A stretch of 64,000 bases of DNA, taken from contig NZ_ATZJ01000001.1 in the NCBI RefSeq assembly GCF_000428145.1, forward strand, positions 1 to 64,000, in the 5' to 3' direction. Source of the stretch: Chitinilyticum litopenaei DSM 21440. GTDB lineage: Bacteria; Pseudomonadota; Gammaproteobacteria; Burkholderiales; Chitinibacteraceae. The translations under genes were made by a program, and so were the position numbers. Below are positions 16,975 through 26,400 of this stretch, one piece after another. Each line of letters opens with the position of its first letter. The stretch's first letter is position 1. The notes beneath the pieces are model-generated. The model worked only from the letters and a program-made list of their open reading frames with translations. It had not been told where the DNA came from and did no database searches.

Positions 16975-18615
16975 TCAGGCGTTCACGCGATAACGGGCAA
17001 CGTCATTGCGCAGGCGGTCAGCCAGTTGATCAAGATCGTGCGCAGTCCGGGCAACGGTGCCGGTACTGCGCGAATTGTCGTCGACCATCTGCACGATGTG
17101 CTCGACCCGGTTCGCCAGCATCTGACTGGCCGCCGATTGTTCGCGCAGCGAATTGTTCAGCTCTTCGATCATGTGCACCACCGCTCCAGCGCTGCCCGTA
17201 ATGGTGTTGATGGCATCACCGGCATGCTGGGTGACCTGCATTCCCGCTTCCACGCTATCGACTGAGCGGCGCATCTGCGCAGCCATGTTTTTGGCGTTTT
17301 GCTGAATGCTGCTGATCATGCTCGCAATTTCCTGCGCCGACTGGCCGGTTTTTTCCGCGAGTTTGCGCACCTCATCGGCAACCACGGCAAAACCGCGCCC
17401 TTGTTCACCGGCTCGCGCAGCCTCGATGGCGGCATTCAGCGCGAGCAGGTTGGTTTGATCGGCAACATCCTTGATCACCGCAGTAATTCCGGAAATGCGG
17501 TCGGAAGACGCGTCGAGTTCCTCCGCCGATTGTGCAGCCAGCTGGATGGCATCCGCGATATTGCGGATATCGGCCACCATGGTATTGATCTGGCGTGAGC
17601 CTTCTTCGGCAGCATGTCCGGATTCGATCGAGCGGTTGCGGGCATCATCACTCAAACAGGAAATATGGGTGATGCTGGTGGAAATCTGCTCAAGGGCCGC
17701 AGCCATGGAGGTGCTTTCATCGGCTTGCTGTTCGGATCCGCGCCTCACCTGCTCGGATGCCAGTGACAACTGTTGCGCCGACGTTTTCAGTTCCAATGCT
17801 TGCTGCTGCAGCGCTTGCATCGTGCCGGCCAGTGTACCGATCAGCCGATTGCACGCCACAGCCATGGCGCCGATTTCGTCCTTGCCCTGATAACGGATGC
17901 GATGACTGAGGTCATTGTCGCGGTCGATTCGCGTGATGTCCTCGCTCATGCTCTGGATGGGGCGGATGATTGAACGGGCAATCAGCCAGGCCGAGATAGC
18001 CGCAATCAAGATGGCAAGCGCGCTCAATACCCAGAGCTGTTTGACGATCAGGCTGGATTCCGCCTCCAGCTCCTCCGCGCGCGTCTGCGTGCGCGCAGCA
18101 GACTGCTTGGCGATTTCGTTGACCGTTGCATTCAGCTCATAGATGGGTTTCTTGAAGGGCTTGAGTGCCTCATCGGCCTGGAATGCCGTGGCAATCGTGC
18201 CGGCCTGAATCTGCTGGTAAATGCTCTCCAGTGCCTCGCGGTAGATTTTGACCTGTGCCGGCATCTGATCGGCTTTGCCGGCCAGTTCCCTATCCAGGGG
18301 CAGTTGCCTGAAGCCGCCAACGGCTTCATCCAGTCTGGTCAGTATTTCATCAAGCTCGGCCTTATTGGCCGGCGGGTTATCATCCGTCGTGCTGCCAATC
18401 GAAATGAACAGGCTTTTTTCCTTTTGCCGCGCCCGCGTCAGCGCATAACGGATACCCTGTGCCGCATCGCCGATGACCACTTCCGTAGCGAGAATATGCC
18501 GGGTGTTGTCACGCAGGCTGTTGACACTAAACAGGCCCACCCCGGCAATACCGAGGAGAAAGAACAAGAGCAGCGAAAACCCGGCAATCAGCCGGGCAGA
18601 AATGGTTCCAGTCAT
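16975..18615 (-). CDS. Methyl-accepting chemotaxis protein
   Basis: This 546-aa receptor has TM1 at about 9-30, a helical periplasmic domain of about 160 residues (AQGIRYALTRARQKEKSLFISIG), TM2 near 195-215, HAMP, and a full signalling domain with VADQTNLLALNAAIEAARAG around residue 390. The periplasmic part resembles the four-helix-bundle (4HB/HBM) ligand-binding type. It has no CheR pentapeptide at the C terminus (RYRVNA). It stands alone with a clear terminator and lies outside the che operon, so it probably reports to the CheA at 2282 or to one elsewhere. Confidence 0.93.
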   Translation of the reverse strand: MTGTISARLIAGFSLLLFFLLGIAGVGLFSVNSLRDNTRHILATEVVIGDAAQGIRYALTRARQKEKSLFISIGSTTDDNPPANKAELDEILTRLDEAVGGFRQLPLDRELAGKADQMPAQVKIYREALESIYQQIQAGTIATAFQADEALKPFKKPIYELNATVNEIAKQSAARTQTRAEELEAESSLIVKQLWVLSALAILIAAISAWLIARSIIRPIQSMSEDITRIDRDNDLSHRIRYQGKDEIGAMAVACNRLIGTLAGTMQALQQQALELKTSAQQLSLASEQVRRGSEQQADESTSMAAALEQISTSITHISCLSDDARNRSIESGHAAEEGSRQINTMVADIRNIADAIQLAAQSAEELDASSDRISGITAVIKDVADQTNLLALNAAIEAARAGEQGRGFAVVADEVRKLAEKTGQSAQEIASMISSIQQNAKNMAAQMRRSVDSVEAGMQVTQHAGDAINTITGSAGAVVHMIEELNNSLREQSAASQMLANRVEHIVQMVDDNSRSTGTVARTAHDLDQLADRLRNDVARYRVNA

Positions 18616-18888
18616 GATGTGTTACTCCCCTAGCAAAGGCCCCAAGCAGCACGGGCAATCGTCTCAACCCGGGGGCATAGTCAGAGCCTAGCATAGCCTT
18701 GTTATACCGGGGAATGCGCGGTGTCAGTATATCGGAAAGCCTGTTCGTGACAGTCGTTGCGGTTACAGAAAAATGACATTCAACAAACCCGGATGGACAC
18801 ACAGCAATGCTTGCTTCTGTGGCCGGCGTCTTCAAAGTGCCGGCGCAACTTCAGGCATACTGCCGCCATCCTCCTTCAGGCCATCCAC

Positions 18889-19341
18889 ATGCACATCTGG
18901 GTCGACGCCGACGCCTGCCCGCGCGTCATCAAGGACATTCTCTTTCGCGCGGCGGAGCGCACCGCCACGCCGCTGACGCTGGTCGCCAACCAGTTGCTCG
19001 GTGTGCCGCCGTCGCACTACATCCGCGCGCTGCAGGTCGAAAAGGGCTTTGACGTTGCCGATGCCGAAATCGTGCGCCGCGTGACAGCCGGCGATCTGGT
19101 CATCAGTGCCGACATTCCGCTGGCAGCGCTGGTGATCGAAAAGGGCGCGCGCGTGCTTGATCCGCGCGGCGAGCTGCTGACGCTCGCCAATGTGCGCGAG
19201 CGGCTGTCGATGCGCGATTTCATGCAGGGCCTGCGTGACGCCGGGGTGGAAACCGGCGGCCCGGCTGGATTTTCGGCGGCGGACAGCCGCAATTTTGCCG
19301 CCGCGCTCGATCGCATTCTGGCGCGCAAACCGGCCTCCTGA
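18889..19341 (+). CDS. YaiI/YqxD family protein (DUF188)
   Basis: This 150-aa protein begins MHIWVDADACPRVIKDILFR, the DUF188 hallmark. It continues LTLVANQ, DVADAEIVRRVTAGDLVISADIPLA, and ends with the conserved LDPRGELLTLANV. The family is related to PIN-like nucleases through acidic residues (D6, D8, D59 and D77 region), but its activity is not established. Upstream in-frame ATGs lack support. Length is normal for the family. Confidence 0.9.
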   Translation: MHIWVDADACPRVIKDILFRAAERTATPLTLVANQLLGVPPSHYIRALQVEKGFDVADAEIVRRVTAGDLVISADIPLAALVIEKGARVLDPRGELLTLANVRERLSMRDFMQGLRDAGVETGGPAGFSAADSRNFAAALDRILARKPAS

Positions 19342-19487
19342 GCGCGCAGCCGCCGCCCATTCATCGCAGCGGTGTTTGTTCGGCGCAACAAAATCGCCAC
19401 ATCATCGTCATGCAGCATTCAAGCGCCAGACTGGGGCCAATCGAAGCCAGACGGGCAGTGTCGCCCGCGGCCAGCAAGGAGCGCTCC

Positions 19488-20174
19488 ATGTATGCCAGCA
19501 AGGACCGACTGGTCATATTTGATGCCGATGGCACGCTGATCGACGCTTTTGACGCCATCGCCACCACGTTTGCCGCGCACGGCATGGACATCGGCGATCT
19601 CGACCGCTTCCAGAAACGCCGGCACCTGTTCAAATACCTGGGCGGACTGAAGGAGTTTCCCAAGAATCTGGTGCGCCAGAGTACGGCGCAACAGCGCCGC
19701 GCGCTGCTGGGTACGCTGACGGAGGTCTATCGCGAGTCCGCCAAGCTCTATCCGGGCATCGTCGAACTGATCGGCCGGTTGCAAGCCACACCGGGGCTGC
19801 GCATCGGCATGGTCACGCGCAACATCACCGAAGAACCACTGCACACGCTGTCCGCCCTGTTTGCCCGCCACGGGCTTGATCTCGCGCGCTTTGATTTTCT
19901 GGCCTGCGTGCCGCTGAAAGCCGAAAAAACCGCGCACTTTCGCCAGGCACGCGAGCAGCTGGGCATCAACCCGGCGCGCGCCTTTGCCTGCGGCGACGAG
20001 CACAAGGATTATCTGGCCAGCCTGCTGGCAGGGTTTTATCCGCTGATCGTGTCTTACGGCTTCGAAGATTACCGGCGTCTGACCGGCAAATTCGGTGTCC
20101 CGGATGAGGTGATTTCGCGCAGCCCCGGCGAGTTGTGCGCGCGACTCGTACATGCCCTGGATCTGCCCGAATAG
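19488..20174 (+). CDS. HAD-superfamily hydrolase
   Basis: This 228-aa haloacid dehalogenase-like phosphatase has motif I VIFDADGTLIDAF (nucleophile D, acid/base D), motif II near MVTRN, motif III Lys near LKAEKTAHF, and motif IV ACGDEHKDYLA. The cap between motifs I and II is helical, as in the phosphoglycolate phosphatase subgroup. The substrate is unknown. An AAGGA ribosome site supports 19488. A terminator hairpin follows the gene. Confidence 0.9.
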   Translation: MYASKDRLVIFDADGTLIDAFDAIATTFAAHGMDIGDLDRFQKRRHLFKYLGGLKEFPKNLVRQSTAQQRRALLGTLTEVYRESAKLYPGIVELIGRLQATPGLRIGMVTRNITEEPLHTLSALFARHGLDLARFDFLACVPLKAEKTAHFRQAREQLGINPARAFACGDEHKDYLASLLAGFYPLIVSYGFEDYRRLTGKFGVPDEVISRSPGELCARLVHALDLPE

Positions 20175-20211
20175 GCGCGCCTTCCGGCTCGCCGATTTGA
20201 CCGGGGCTGCG

Positions 20212-20243
20212 AGGGGGCGTATGGTTGCGCCCCCTTCCGTTTT
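20212..20243 (+). terminator. Terminator-like hairpin after HAD gene
   Basis: AGGGGGCG and CGCCCCCT form an 8-bp GC-rich stem with an 8-base loop, followed by TCCGTTTTCCC. It separates the HAD gene from the Hsp70-like gene 13 bp later. Confidence 0.65.
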
Positions 20244-20255
20244 CCCGGCGCGCCC

Positions 20256-21521
20256 ATGACCAGCTCCCTGTTGACCGCCTGCGGCATCGATTTCGGCACG
20301 TCCAACTCCACCGCCGCCATTCACGACGGCCGGCGCGCGCGGCTCTTGCCGCTGGAAGACGGCAAGGCCACGCTGCCTTCGGCCATCTTTTTCAATCTGG
20401 ATGAAGACAGCCACAGCTTTGGCCGCGCGGCGATGGCCGAATATCTGGAAGGCTACGAAGGGCGACTGATGCGCTCGATGAAAAGCCTCTTGGGCAGCTC
20501 GCTGATGGATGCCGGCACCGAAATCGGCGGCCGCTATCTGTCCTTTCGCGAGCTGCTGGGGCGCTTCATCGGTGAAATCAAGCTGCGCGCGGAAGATGCG
20601 ACGCAGCAGACGCTGCAGCAAGTGGTGCTGGGCCGGCCCGTGCGTTTTGTCGATGACGACGATGCCGCCGACCGCCAGGCCGAAACCACGCTGGGCGACA
20701 TCGCCCGCCAGTGCGGCTTTCGCGACATCAGTTTCCAGTACGAACCGCTGGCCGCCGCGCACGACTACGAGCAGGACATCGGCCGTGAAGAGCTGGTGCT
20801 GGTCATCGACATCGGCGGCGGCACCTCGGATTTTTCGCTGGTCCGCCTCTCGCCCGAACGCCGCGGCAAGGCCGACCGCAATGCCGACCTGCTGGGCCAT
20901 GGCGGCGTACACATCGGCGGCACCGACTTCGACCGCCAGCTGTCGCTGGCCGCGCTGATGCCGGAACTGGGCCTGGGCGCCGCACTCAAGGACGGCAAGC
21001 CCTTCCCGAGCAGTGTGTTCTTCCAGCTGGCCACCTGGCACACCATTCACCTCGCCTACACGCGCAAGGCCTGGAGCGAGCTGCAGGGCATGGCGCGCAA
21101 CATCGCCGACCACCGCCGCTACGACCGCCTGGCGCGCGTCGTGCAGCAGCAGCGTGCCCATGAACTGGCGCTGGCCGTCGAACAGGCGAAAATCGCGCTG
21201 TCGGCGGACGACCGGATCCGCATCGGGCTGGATGCGCTGGAGAACGGTTTCAGTCTGGACATCCTGCGCTGCACGCTGGACGAGGCCATCGCCCAGGACA
21301 TCGCCCGCATCGGCGCCACGGCCCAGGCCACCCTGCGCCAGGCCGGCGTGGAGGCCGGGCAGCTCGACACGCTGTTCTTCACCGGCGGCGCCTCCGCCGT
21401 GCCCGCGCTGCGCCAGTCGCTCGCCGCCCTCTTCCCGCAGGCGCGGGCCGTCGAGGGTGACGCCTATGGCAGTGTCGGCAGCGGACTCGCGGTCACTGCA
21501 CGCCAGCGCTACGGCAACTGA
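20256..21521 (+). CDS. Hsp70-like protein (YegD type)
   Basis: This 421-aa actin-fold ATPase related to DnaK has the phosphate-1 motif CGIDFGTSNST, phosphate-2 VLVIDIGGGTSDFSL, and the adenosine motif FFTGGASAVPAL. The substrate-binding and lid domains of DnaK are absent, as in E. coli YegD. The role is unknown, possibly an unorthodox chaperone. No GrpE or DnaJ genes are nearby. The first ATG, at 20256, was used although no strong ribosome site is visible. Confidence 0.88.
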   Translation: MTSSLLTACGIDFGTSNSTAAIHDGRRARLLPLEDGKATLPSAIFFNLDEDSHSFGRAAMAEYLEGYEGRLMRSMKSLLGSSLMDAGTEIGGRYLSFRELLGRFIGEIKLRAEDATQQTLQQVVLGRPVRFVDDDDAADRQAETTLGDIARQCGFRDISFQYEPLAAAHDYEQDIGREELVLVIDIGGGTSDFSLVRLSPERRGKADRNADLLGHGGVHIGGTDFDRQLSLAALMPELGLGAALKDGKPFPSSVFFQLATWHTIHLAYTRKAWSELQGMARNIADHRRYDRLARVVQQQRAHELALAVEQAKIALSADDRIRIGLDALENGFSLDILRCTLDEAIAQDIARIGATAQATLRQAGVEAGQLDTLFFTGGASAVPALRQSLAALFPQARAVEGDAYGSVGSGLAVTARQRYGN

Positions 21522-21604
21522 AGATCGGCAGCATACCTGCCTGACTCCTACGCGCGGGTTCTGCCGCACAGTCCATTGGCATCTCGCAGGCAGGCAAGGC
21601 TCAG

Positions 21605-22504
21605 TCAGCGGATTGTTTTGGCCAGTTCGGCTGCCACAGCAAGGAAATTGGCGATCAGCATCGTCCCGCACCTTTCCCGCAGGCAGATGACATGCACATG
21701 GGTATGCATCTGCATGCCCGTTATCGCCAATGGGACCAGCCTTGCATCAGGTACAAAGGCCGTCTCGGCAACCACCCCCAGCCCCAGCCCTTGTGCTACC
21801 GCTTCCCGCACCGCCTCGCGGCTACCCATTTCAACCGAGCAGCGAATTTTGACGCCAGCAGCAATGAGGCCGGATTCAAAAATCTGTCGGGTACGCGACC
21901 CGTCTTCGCGCAGTACAAATTCCTGGCCTTCCAGATCGCTCAGCTGCAAGGCAGCTCTGTTTTGCCGCCTTGCCAGTGCATGCTCGACCGGCGCAAAAAC
22001 CAGCAGCTTCTGCTGACGGTAAGGCAGGCAGTGAACCCGCTCATCATTGACCTCATGCAGGACCACACCCAGGTCGTCCTTGCAGTCCAATTGCCTGGCA
22101 AGCACCTGGCGTGAATCACCCTGCGACATCCTGATCTGAACAGCCGGATTGCGCTGGCGGAAGTGCTTGATGATCGACGTCACATTGTATGGGCCCACGG
22201 CGCCAATGCGCAGAATGCCCTCATAGCCACTGCGGGCGCTCATCAGCAGAGTGGCAGCCTGCTCTTCGCCACGGTAGATACGATGCGTAATCTCGTGCAG
22301 CAGTCGGCCAAAGCCGGTCAGTTCAATACGCCGGCCATGGCGATGAAACAGCTCCACCCCGAAGTTTTCCTCAAGGCTGGCGATATGCGCGGAGATGGTG
22401 GGTTGCCGGATGCCAAGAAGGCGGGCAGCCGCTGACATGCTGCCACAGCGTGCAGCCGCATCAAAAGCCCGCAACTCGGCGGAGGAGGAGAGATTCATAG
22501 GCAT
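21605..22504 (-). CDS. ptxE: LysR-type regulator of the phosphite locus (PtxE-like)
   Basis: This 299-aa LysR protein has an N-terminal winged HTH (LRAFDAAARCGSMSAAARLLGIRQPTIS, split here by the usual turn) and an effector domain from about residue 92 (LRIGAVGPYNV). It is transcribed away from the ptxABCD-like operon, 95 bp apart. In Pseudomonas stutzeri a LysR protein, PtxE, accompanies the phosphite genes. Here the gene is divergent rather than distal. The effector is unknown; phosphite or an organophosphonate is the obvious guess. The second Met at 22498 is an alternative start. Confidence 0.8.
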   Translation of the reverse strand: MPMNLSSSAELRAFDAAARCGSMSAAARLLGIRQPTISAHIASLEENFGVELFHRHGRRIELTGFGRLLHEITHRIYRGEEQAATLLMSARSGYEGILRIGAVGPYNVTSIIKHFRQRNPAVQIRMSQGDSRQVLARQLDCKDDLGVVLHEVNDERVHCLPYRQQKLLVFAPVEHALARRQNRAALQLSDLEGQEFVLREDGSRTRQIFESGLIAAGVKIRCSVEMGSREAVREAVAQGLGLGVVAETAFVPDARLVPLAITGMQMHTHVHVICLRERCGTMLIANFLAVAAELAKTIR

Positions 22505-22599
22505 GGCCTATATGCTGATCGCTGGTGATGACGCCTTTGTTAATGGCCTCGTCACCGCGGATCCCGATACTCAATGCACATTAGCGCGAAGGGGCTCCG

Positions 22600-23460
22600 A
22601 TGGATTCGCTACAGCCTGCATCCACCTTGGATGCACAAATTGAACCGGTACTGCGCACCGATGCGCTGGAAGTGCTTTATCCCTGTGGAACAAGGGCGCT
22701 GCACCCCAGCTCGTGCGCCTTTGCCGATGGTGAATTCACGGTCTTGTTGGGCGCTTCGGGAGCAGGCAAGTCGACATTGCTGCGCTCACTCAATGGCCTG
22801 GTGAAGCCCAGTGCCGGTCGGGTACTGAGCCGCAGCAGCGGTAATATCGCCGAGCCCGGCAATCTGCATCGACACCTGCAGCACACCGGCATGGTGTTTC
22901 AGCAGCATCATCTGATTGGCCGCCTATCGGTACTCGCCAATGTACTGATAGGACGACTGGGCTACCACAATGCGCTGCGCACGCTGCTGCCCTGGTCCCG
23001 TGACGAGAAAGAACTGGCACTCGCTGCCATTGAACGGGTTGGCCTGATTGATCACGCCCTCAAGCGGGCCGATCAGCTGTCCGGTGGCCAGCAGCAGCGT
23101 GTCGGCATGGCACGGGCACTGGTGCAGAAGCCACGCATTCTGCTGGCAGACGAACCCATCGCCAGCCTCGACCCCGCCACGGCAGAACGGCTGCTGTCCC
23201 TGATGCACGGCATCTGCAAGAGCGATGGCTTGACTGCGATAGTCAGCCTGCACCAGGTCGATTTTGCCCGCCAGTTCGCTGACCGGATCATTGGCCTGGC
23301 CGCCGGCAAGATCGTTTTCGACGGCACCCCGCCCCAACTCACCGCTGACGTCGTCGAGCGCCTGTACGACGCCCCATCGCTGCAGCAGCGTAGCACGCAC
23401 ACACCCGCAAACCATCCCGCCAATTGCAAACCGAAGGAGCCCTGCCATGAAGCGCCGTAA
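22600..23460 (+). CDS. ptxA: Phosphite/phosphonate ABC transporter ATPase
   Basis: This 286-aa ABC ATPase of the PhnC/PtxA type has Walker A GASGAGKSTLLR, Q-loop MVFQQHHLIGRLSV, signature LSGGQQQRVGMARAL, Walker B ILLADEP and switch His in VSLHQVD. It energises uptake of a reduced phosphorus compound by the permease at 24319. An AAGGGG site precedes the ATG. Its last 14 bp overlap the start of the binding-protein gene. The N-terminal 35 residues are longer than in typical PhnC. Confidence 0.88.
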   Translation: MDSLQPASTLDAQIEPVLRTDALEVLYPCGTRALHPSSCAFADGEFTVLLGASGAGKSTLLRSLNGLVKPSAGRVLSRSSGNIAEPGNLHRHLQHTGMVFQQHHLIGRLSVLANVLIGRLGYHNALRTLLPWSRDEKELALAAIERVGLIDHALKRADQLSGGQQQRVGMARALVQKPRILLADEPIASLDPATAERLLSLMHGICKSDGLTAIVSLHQVDFARQFADRIIGLAAGKIVFDGTPPQLTADVVERLYDAPSLQQRSTHTPANHPANCKPKEPCHEAP

Positions 23461-24322
23461 TTTCCTTACCGCCCTCGCCACGCTTGCCGCCACTGCGTTC
23501 ACTGTCCCGCTAATTGCCAGCGCTGAAGGGCGTGACCCGGCCAAGCTGCGGGTTGCCCTGCTGCCCGATGAGAATGCCAGCACGCTGATTCAGAACGCTC
23601 AGCCACTCAAGGCCTACCTGGAAAACAGGCTCAAAAAGGACATCGAGCTGGTGGTCACCACGGATTACTCGTCGATGATCGAAGCCATGCGCTTCGGCCG
23701 TATCGAAGTTGCCTACTTCGGGCCGTTTTCCTATGTGCTGGCCAAATCGCGCGCCCCGGAAATCGAAGCATTTGCCGTCGGCGTGGAAAAAGGGGCCGCG
23801 ACTTACAACTCGATCCTGATTGCCAATGCCGCAGGCCCGGTCAAGACCGTTGCCGACATCCGTGGCAAGCCTTTTGCTTTTGGTGACCAGGCTTCAACTT
23901 CCAGTCATCTGGTGCCGCGCGCCCATCTGCTGAAAAAGGGCCTCGAAGGTGACAAGGATTACAAGGTCGTGCATCTGGGCACGCATGACGCCATTGCCCG
24001 CGCCGTGCAGGCCGGCCAGGTTCCTGCTGGAGCCCTGTCCGAACAGATCTATCGCAGCCTGATCGAGCGCAAGGTGATTGATCCGAACAAGCTGATCCAG
24101 CTCGAGCTGACTGCACCGATCCCGAACTACCCGCTGACCATGCAGGGCAATTTGTCGCCTCAGTTGAAACAGGCCATTCGCAGCGCCTTCCTGGAGCTCA
24201 AGGACAAGGAGGTTCTCAAATCCTTCCGTGTGGAAGCGTTCGCACCGACCAACGACAAGGCCTATGACGTGCTGCGTGATACCGCGACGATTCTGAAACT
24301 TGATCTCGGGAAAATGAAATGA
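23447..24322 (+). CDS. ptxB: Phosphite-binding periplasmic protein
   Basis: This 291-aa exported binding protein has a signal peptide (MKRRNFLTALATLAATAF..., cleavage near ASA-EG). The mature part shows LRVALLPDENASTLIQN, the ligand-site region TDYSSMIEAMRFGRIEVAYFGPFSY, and FGDQASTSSHLVPR, the PhnD/PtxB signature for phosphonate/phosphite ligands. The ATG follows GAAGGAG, which sits inside the end of ptxA. It overlaps the permease gene by 4 bp (ATGA). Specificity for phosphite rather than a phosphonate is inferred from the adjacent dehydrogenase. Confidence 0.88.
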   Translation: MKRRNFLTALATLAATAFTVPLIASAEGRDPAKLRVALLPDENASTLIQNAQPLKAYLENRLKKDIELVVTTDYSSMIEAMRFGRIEVAYFGPFSYVLAKSRAPEIEAFAVGVEKGAATYNSILIANAAGPVKTVADIRGKPFAFGDQASTSSHLVPRAHLLKKGLEGDKDYKVVHLGTHDAIARAVQAGQVPAGALSEQIYRSLIERKVIDPNKLIQLELTAPIPNYPLTMQGNLSPQLKQAIRSAFLELKDKEVLKSFRVEAFAPTNDKAYDVLRDTATILKLDLGKMK

Positions 24323-25125
24323 GCGAGGAGACCTCCCGATATGACGCCATTCTCGACATTGCCCGTCGGGAGTCATGGCGCCATGTGCAACTGGTGGGAG
24401 TCATCGTCACCGTCTGCCTGATCGCCCTGCTGATTGTCGGTTTTTTTGACCCGACCCGCTTCCTGGAGGGGGCGCCCGCCATTGCCCAGCTGGTATCCGA
24501 AATGGTGCCGCCTGATTTCACGCGCTGGCAGCACTGGCTGCGCCCCTTGCTGGACACCCTGGCCATGTCGGTTGCCGGTACAGCGCTAGCAATGCTGCTG
24601 TCGCTCCCACTGGCGCTGCTGGCTGCACCGAATACGGCACCGAACTGGATGATCAGCCGGTTGGTGCGGACGGTGCTTGCGGCACTGCGCTCGGTACCCG
24701 AGATCATTCTCGGCATTCTCTTTGTGGCTGCGGTCGGTTTCGGTGCGCTGCCCGGCGTGCTGGCGCTAGCCCTGCATTCGGTGGGCATGGTTGCGAAGTT
24801 TTATGCCGAAGCCATTGAGCATGTCGACCCCAAACCCCTGGAAGCGGCCAAGGCGGCCGGCGCCACACGCTTGCAGACCATCAGCCATGCCGTGCTGCCC
24901 CAGGTGCTGCCCCAGCTTGCCGACATCACGATTTATCGCTGGGAATATCACTTCCGCGCCTCTGCAGTGCTGGGCATTGTGGGGGCCGGCGGTATCGGCT
25001 TCGAACTGATGGCGGCCCTGCGCCTAATCAAGTACGACGAAGTTGCCGCCATCCTGCTCACCATCCTCGCCTGCGTGGTTGTCGTTGATGGCCTTGGCGC
25101 AGCCCTGAGAAAGAAACTGAAATGA
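24319..25125 (+). CDS. ptxC: Phosphite/phosphonate ABC permease
   Basis: This 268-aa PhnE/PtxC-type inner-membrane permease has about six hydrophobic segments (for example VGVIVTVCLIALLIVGFF and TILACVVVVDGLGAAL). The EAA loop that docks the ATPase reads EAAKAAGATRLQTISHAVLPQ. It overlaps ptxB and ptxD by 4 bp each, so the operon is tightly coupled. Confidence 0.9.
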   Translation: MSEETSRYDAILDIARRESWRHVQLVGVIVTVCLIALLIVGFFDPTRFLEGAPAIAQLVSEMVPPDFTRWQHWLRPLLDTLAMSVAGTALAMLLSLPLALLAAPNTAPNWMISRLVRTVLAALRSVPEIILGILFVAAVGFGALPGVLALALHSVGMVAKFYAEAIEHVDPKPLEAAKAAGATRLQTISHAVLPQVLPQLADITIYRWEYHFRASAVLGIVGAGGIGFELMAALRLIKYDEVAAILLTILACVVVVDGLGAALRKKLK

Positions 25126-26138
25126 ACACTCTCCCCAAACACCCGAACATCGTCGTCACCAATCCGATTCATCCCGAAGTACTGGCACGCCTTGAGGCTG
25201 TCGGGCGGGTCACAATCAATCGCGCGAGCGAACCCTGGACACCGGAGGAACTGCATGCGCGCATGGCGGATGCCCATGCCATGATGGGCTTCATGACCGA
25301 TTGCGTTGATGCCTTGCTGCTTGCCCATGCCCGGCAGCTGCGCATCATCGCCTGCGCACTCAAGGGTTTCGACAATTACGATATCGATGCCTGTACGAGG
25401 GCGGGCGTCTGGGTCAGTATTGTTCCGGACCTGCTGACTGCGCCGACTGCCGAACTCGCACTGGGCCTGGCCATCGCACTGGCCCGGAATATCCGCCCGG
25501 GTGACACGCTGGTGCGCAGCGGGCAATTCAAGGGCTGGAGGCCGTGCTTGTATGGTACGGGTCTGGCTGGTGCCACGGTTGCGGTGCTCGGCCTGGGGCA
25601 GGTTGGCCAGGCCATCATTCACCGTCTGGCAGGCTTTGGATGTGCACGCATCGTCGGTGTTGATCCTGCAAATGCCATGGCAGAAGTCGATGTGCTGCCG
25701 CTTACGGAAGCGCTGGCACAGGCGGATTTCATTTTTCTGGCTGCGCCCCTCACGGCAAGCTCATTGCGGCTGATCAATGCCGAGACCTTGCGCCACTGTC
25801 GTCCCGGCACGTTCATGATCAATGTCGGACGGGGCTCGGTGGTTGATGAAGACGCGCTTGCCGATGCACTCGAGCAGGGTGTGCTGGCCGGCTACGCGGC
25901 GGATGTCTTTGCCTGCGAGGACTGGGGGCTGACCGGACGCCCGCTGCAGGTGTGCGAACGCTTGCGCCTGTCCGACAAGACGCTGCTGACACCGCATCTG
26001 GGTTCTGCCGTTCATGCGGTGCGCCTGGCCATCGAGCACCGGGCGGCCGACAACCTCATCGCCGCACTGCAGGGAAAGACGCCGCCGGATGCCGTGAATC
26101 AGCCTGAGATTGCCTTGCCAGAGCACGTGCTGAGATGA
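25122..26138 (+). CDS. ptxD: NAD-dependent phosphite dehydrogenase
   Basis: PtxD oxidises phosphite to phosphate with NAD+. The 338-aa product is a D-2-hydroxyacid dehydrogenase fold with PtxD-specific stretches: IIACALKGFDNYDIDACT (K81), VPDLLTAPTAELALGLA and GAGYAADVF-type EDW (AADVFACEDW). It has VGRGSVVDE and TPHLGSAVHAVRLAIE. Catalytic R237, E266, H292 and the phosphite-contact R301 fall at the same numbers as in P. stutzeri PtxD. M58 matches the active-site Met. The Rossmann motif GLGQVGQAI is followed by VGVDPANA, an acidic residue that favours NAD+. It is the last gene of the operon. Confidence 0.88.
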   Translation: MNTLPKHPNIVVTNPIHPEVLARLEAVGRVTINRASEPWTPEELHARMADAHAMMGFMTDCVDALLLAHARQLRIIACALKGFDNYDIDACTRAGVWVSIVPDLLTAPTAELALGLAIALARNIRPGDTLVRSGQFKGWRPCLYGTGLAGATVAVLGLGQVGQAIIHRLAGFGCARIVGVDPANAMAEVDVLPLTEALAQADFIFLAAPLTASSLRLINAETLRHCRPGTFMINVGRGSVVDEDALADALEQGVLAGYAADVFACEDWGLTGRPLQVCERLRLSDKTLLTPHLGSAVHAVRLAIEHRAADNLIAALQGKTPPDAVNQPEIALPEHVLR

Positions 26139-26277
26139 CTCGGTGCCTAACAGGTCCGGATCACGCGGCGTTCCGATCATCAGCGAGCGCTGCTGAAGAT
26201 TCACCGCGGCTGAGGCCTGTTGGCCACGTTGTTGAGGATTCTGTGATCTGCAAGGTTTTCAGCAGTCATTGTTCAAA

Positions 26278-26326
26278 GGGTATATTGTTGCAGCCTTTAC
26301 ATCAAAAGGGCTTCAGCAATATACCT
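26278..26326. repeat. 49-bp palindromic repeat, copy C
   Basis: This is one of the most regular copies. The arms GGGTATATTG and CAATATACCT pair over ten positions, with GCAGCC and GGGCTTC inside. It lies 140 bp after ptxD. Flanking AAA and TTT extend the palindrome. Confidence 0.9.
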
Positions 26327-26400
26327 TTTGAAATTTAAAAAGCTTGCCTTGCTCGATCCGCTTTGGCGAAGATGCGGCTTTCCATCTTCCCGCTCAGCTC

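Noticed and set aside
19419..21671. Minus-strand open frame of 750 codons
   Set aside because: It runs antisense through the HAD and Hsp70-like genes, has no recognisable domains and the Gln/Arg-rich composition expected of the complement of GC-rich coding DNA.
22524..22556. GGTGATGAC ... GTCACC dyad between the LysR gene and ptxA
   Set aside because: It could be a LysR operator, but the arms pair over only five to six bases and no T-N11-A box is clear, so it was not listed.
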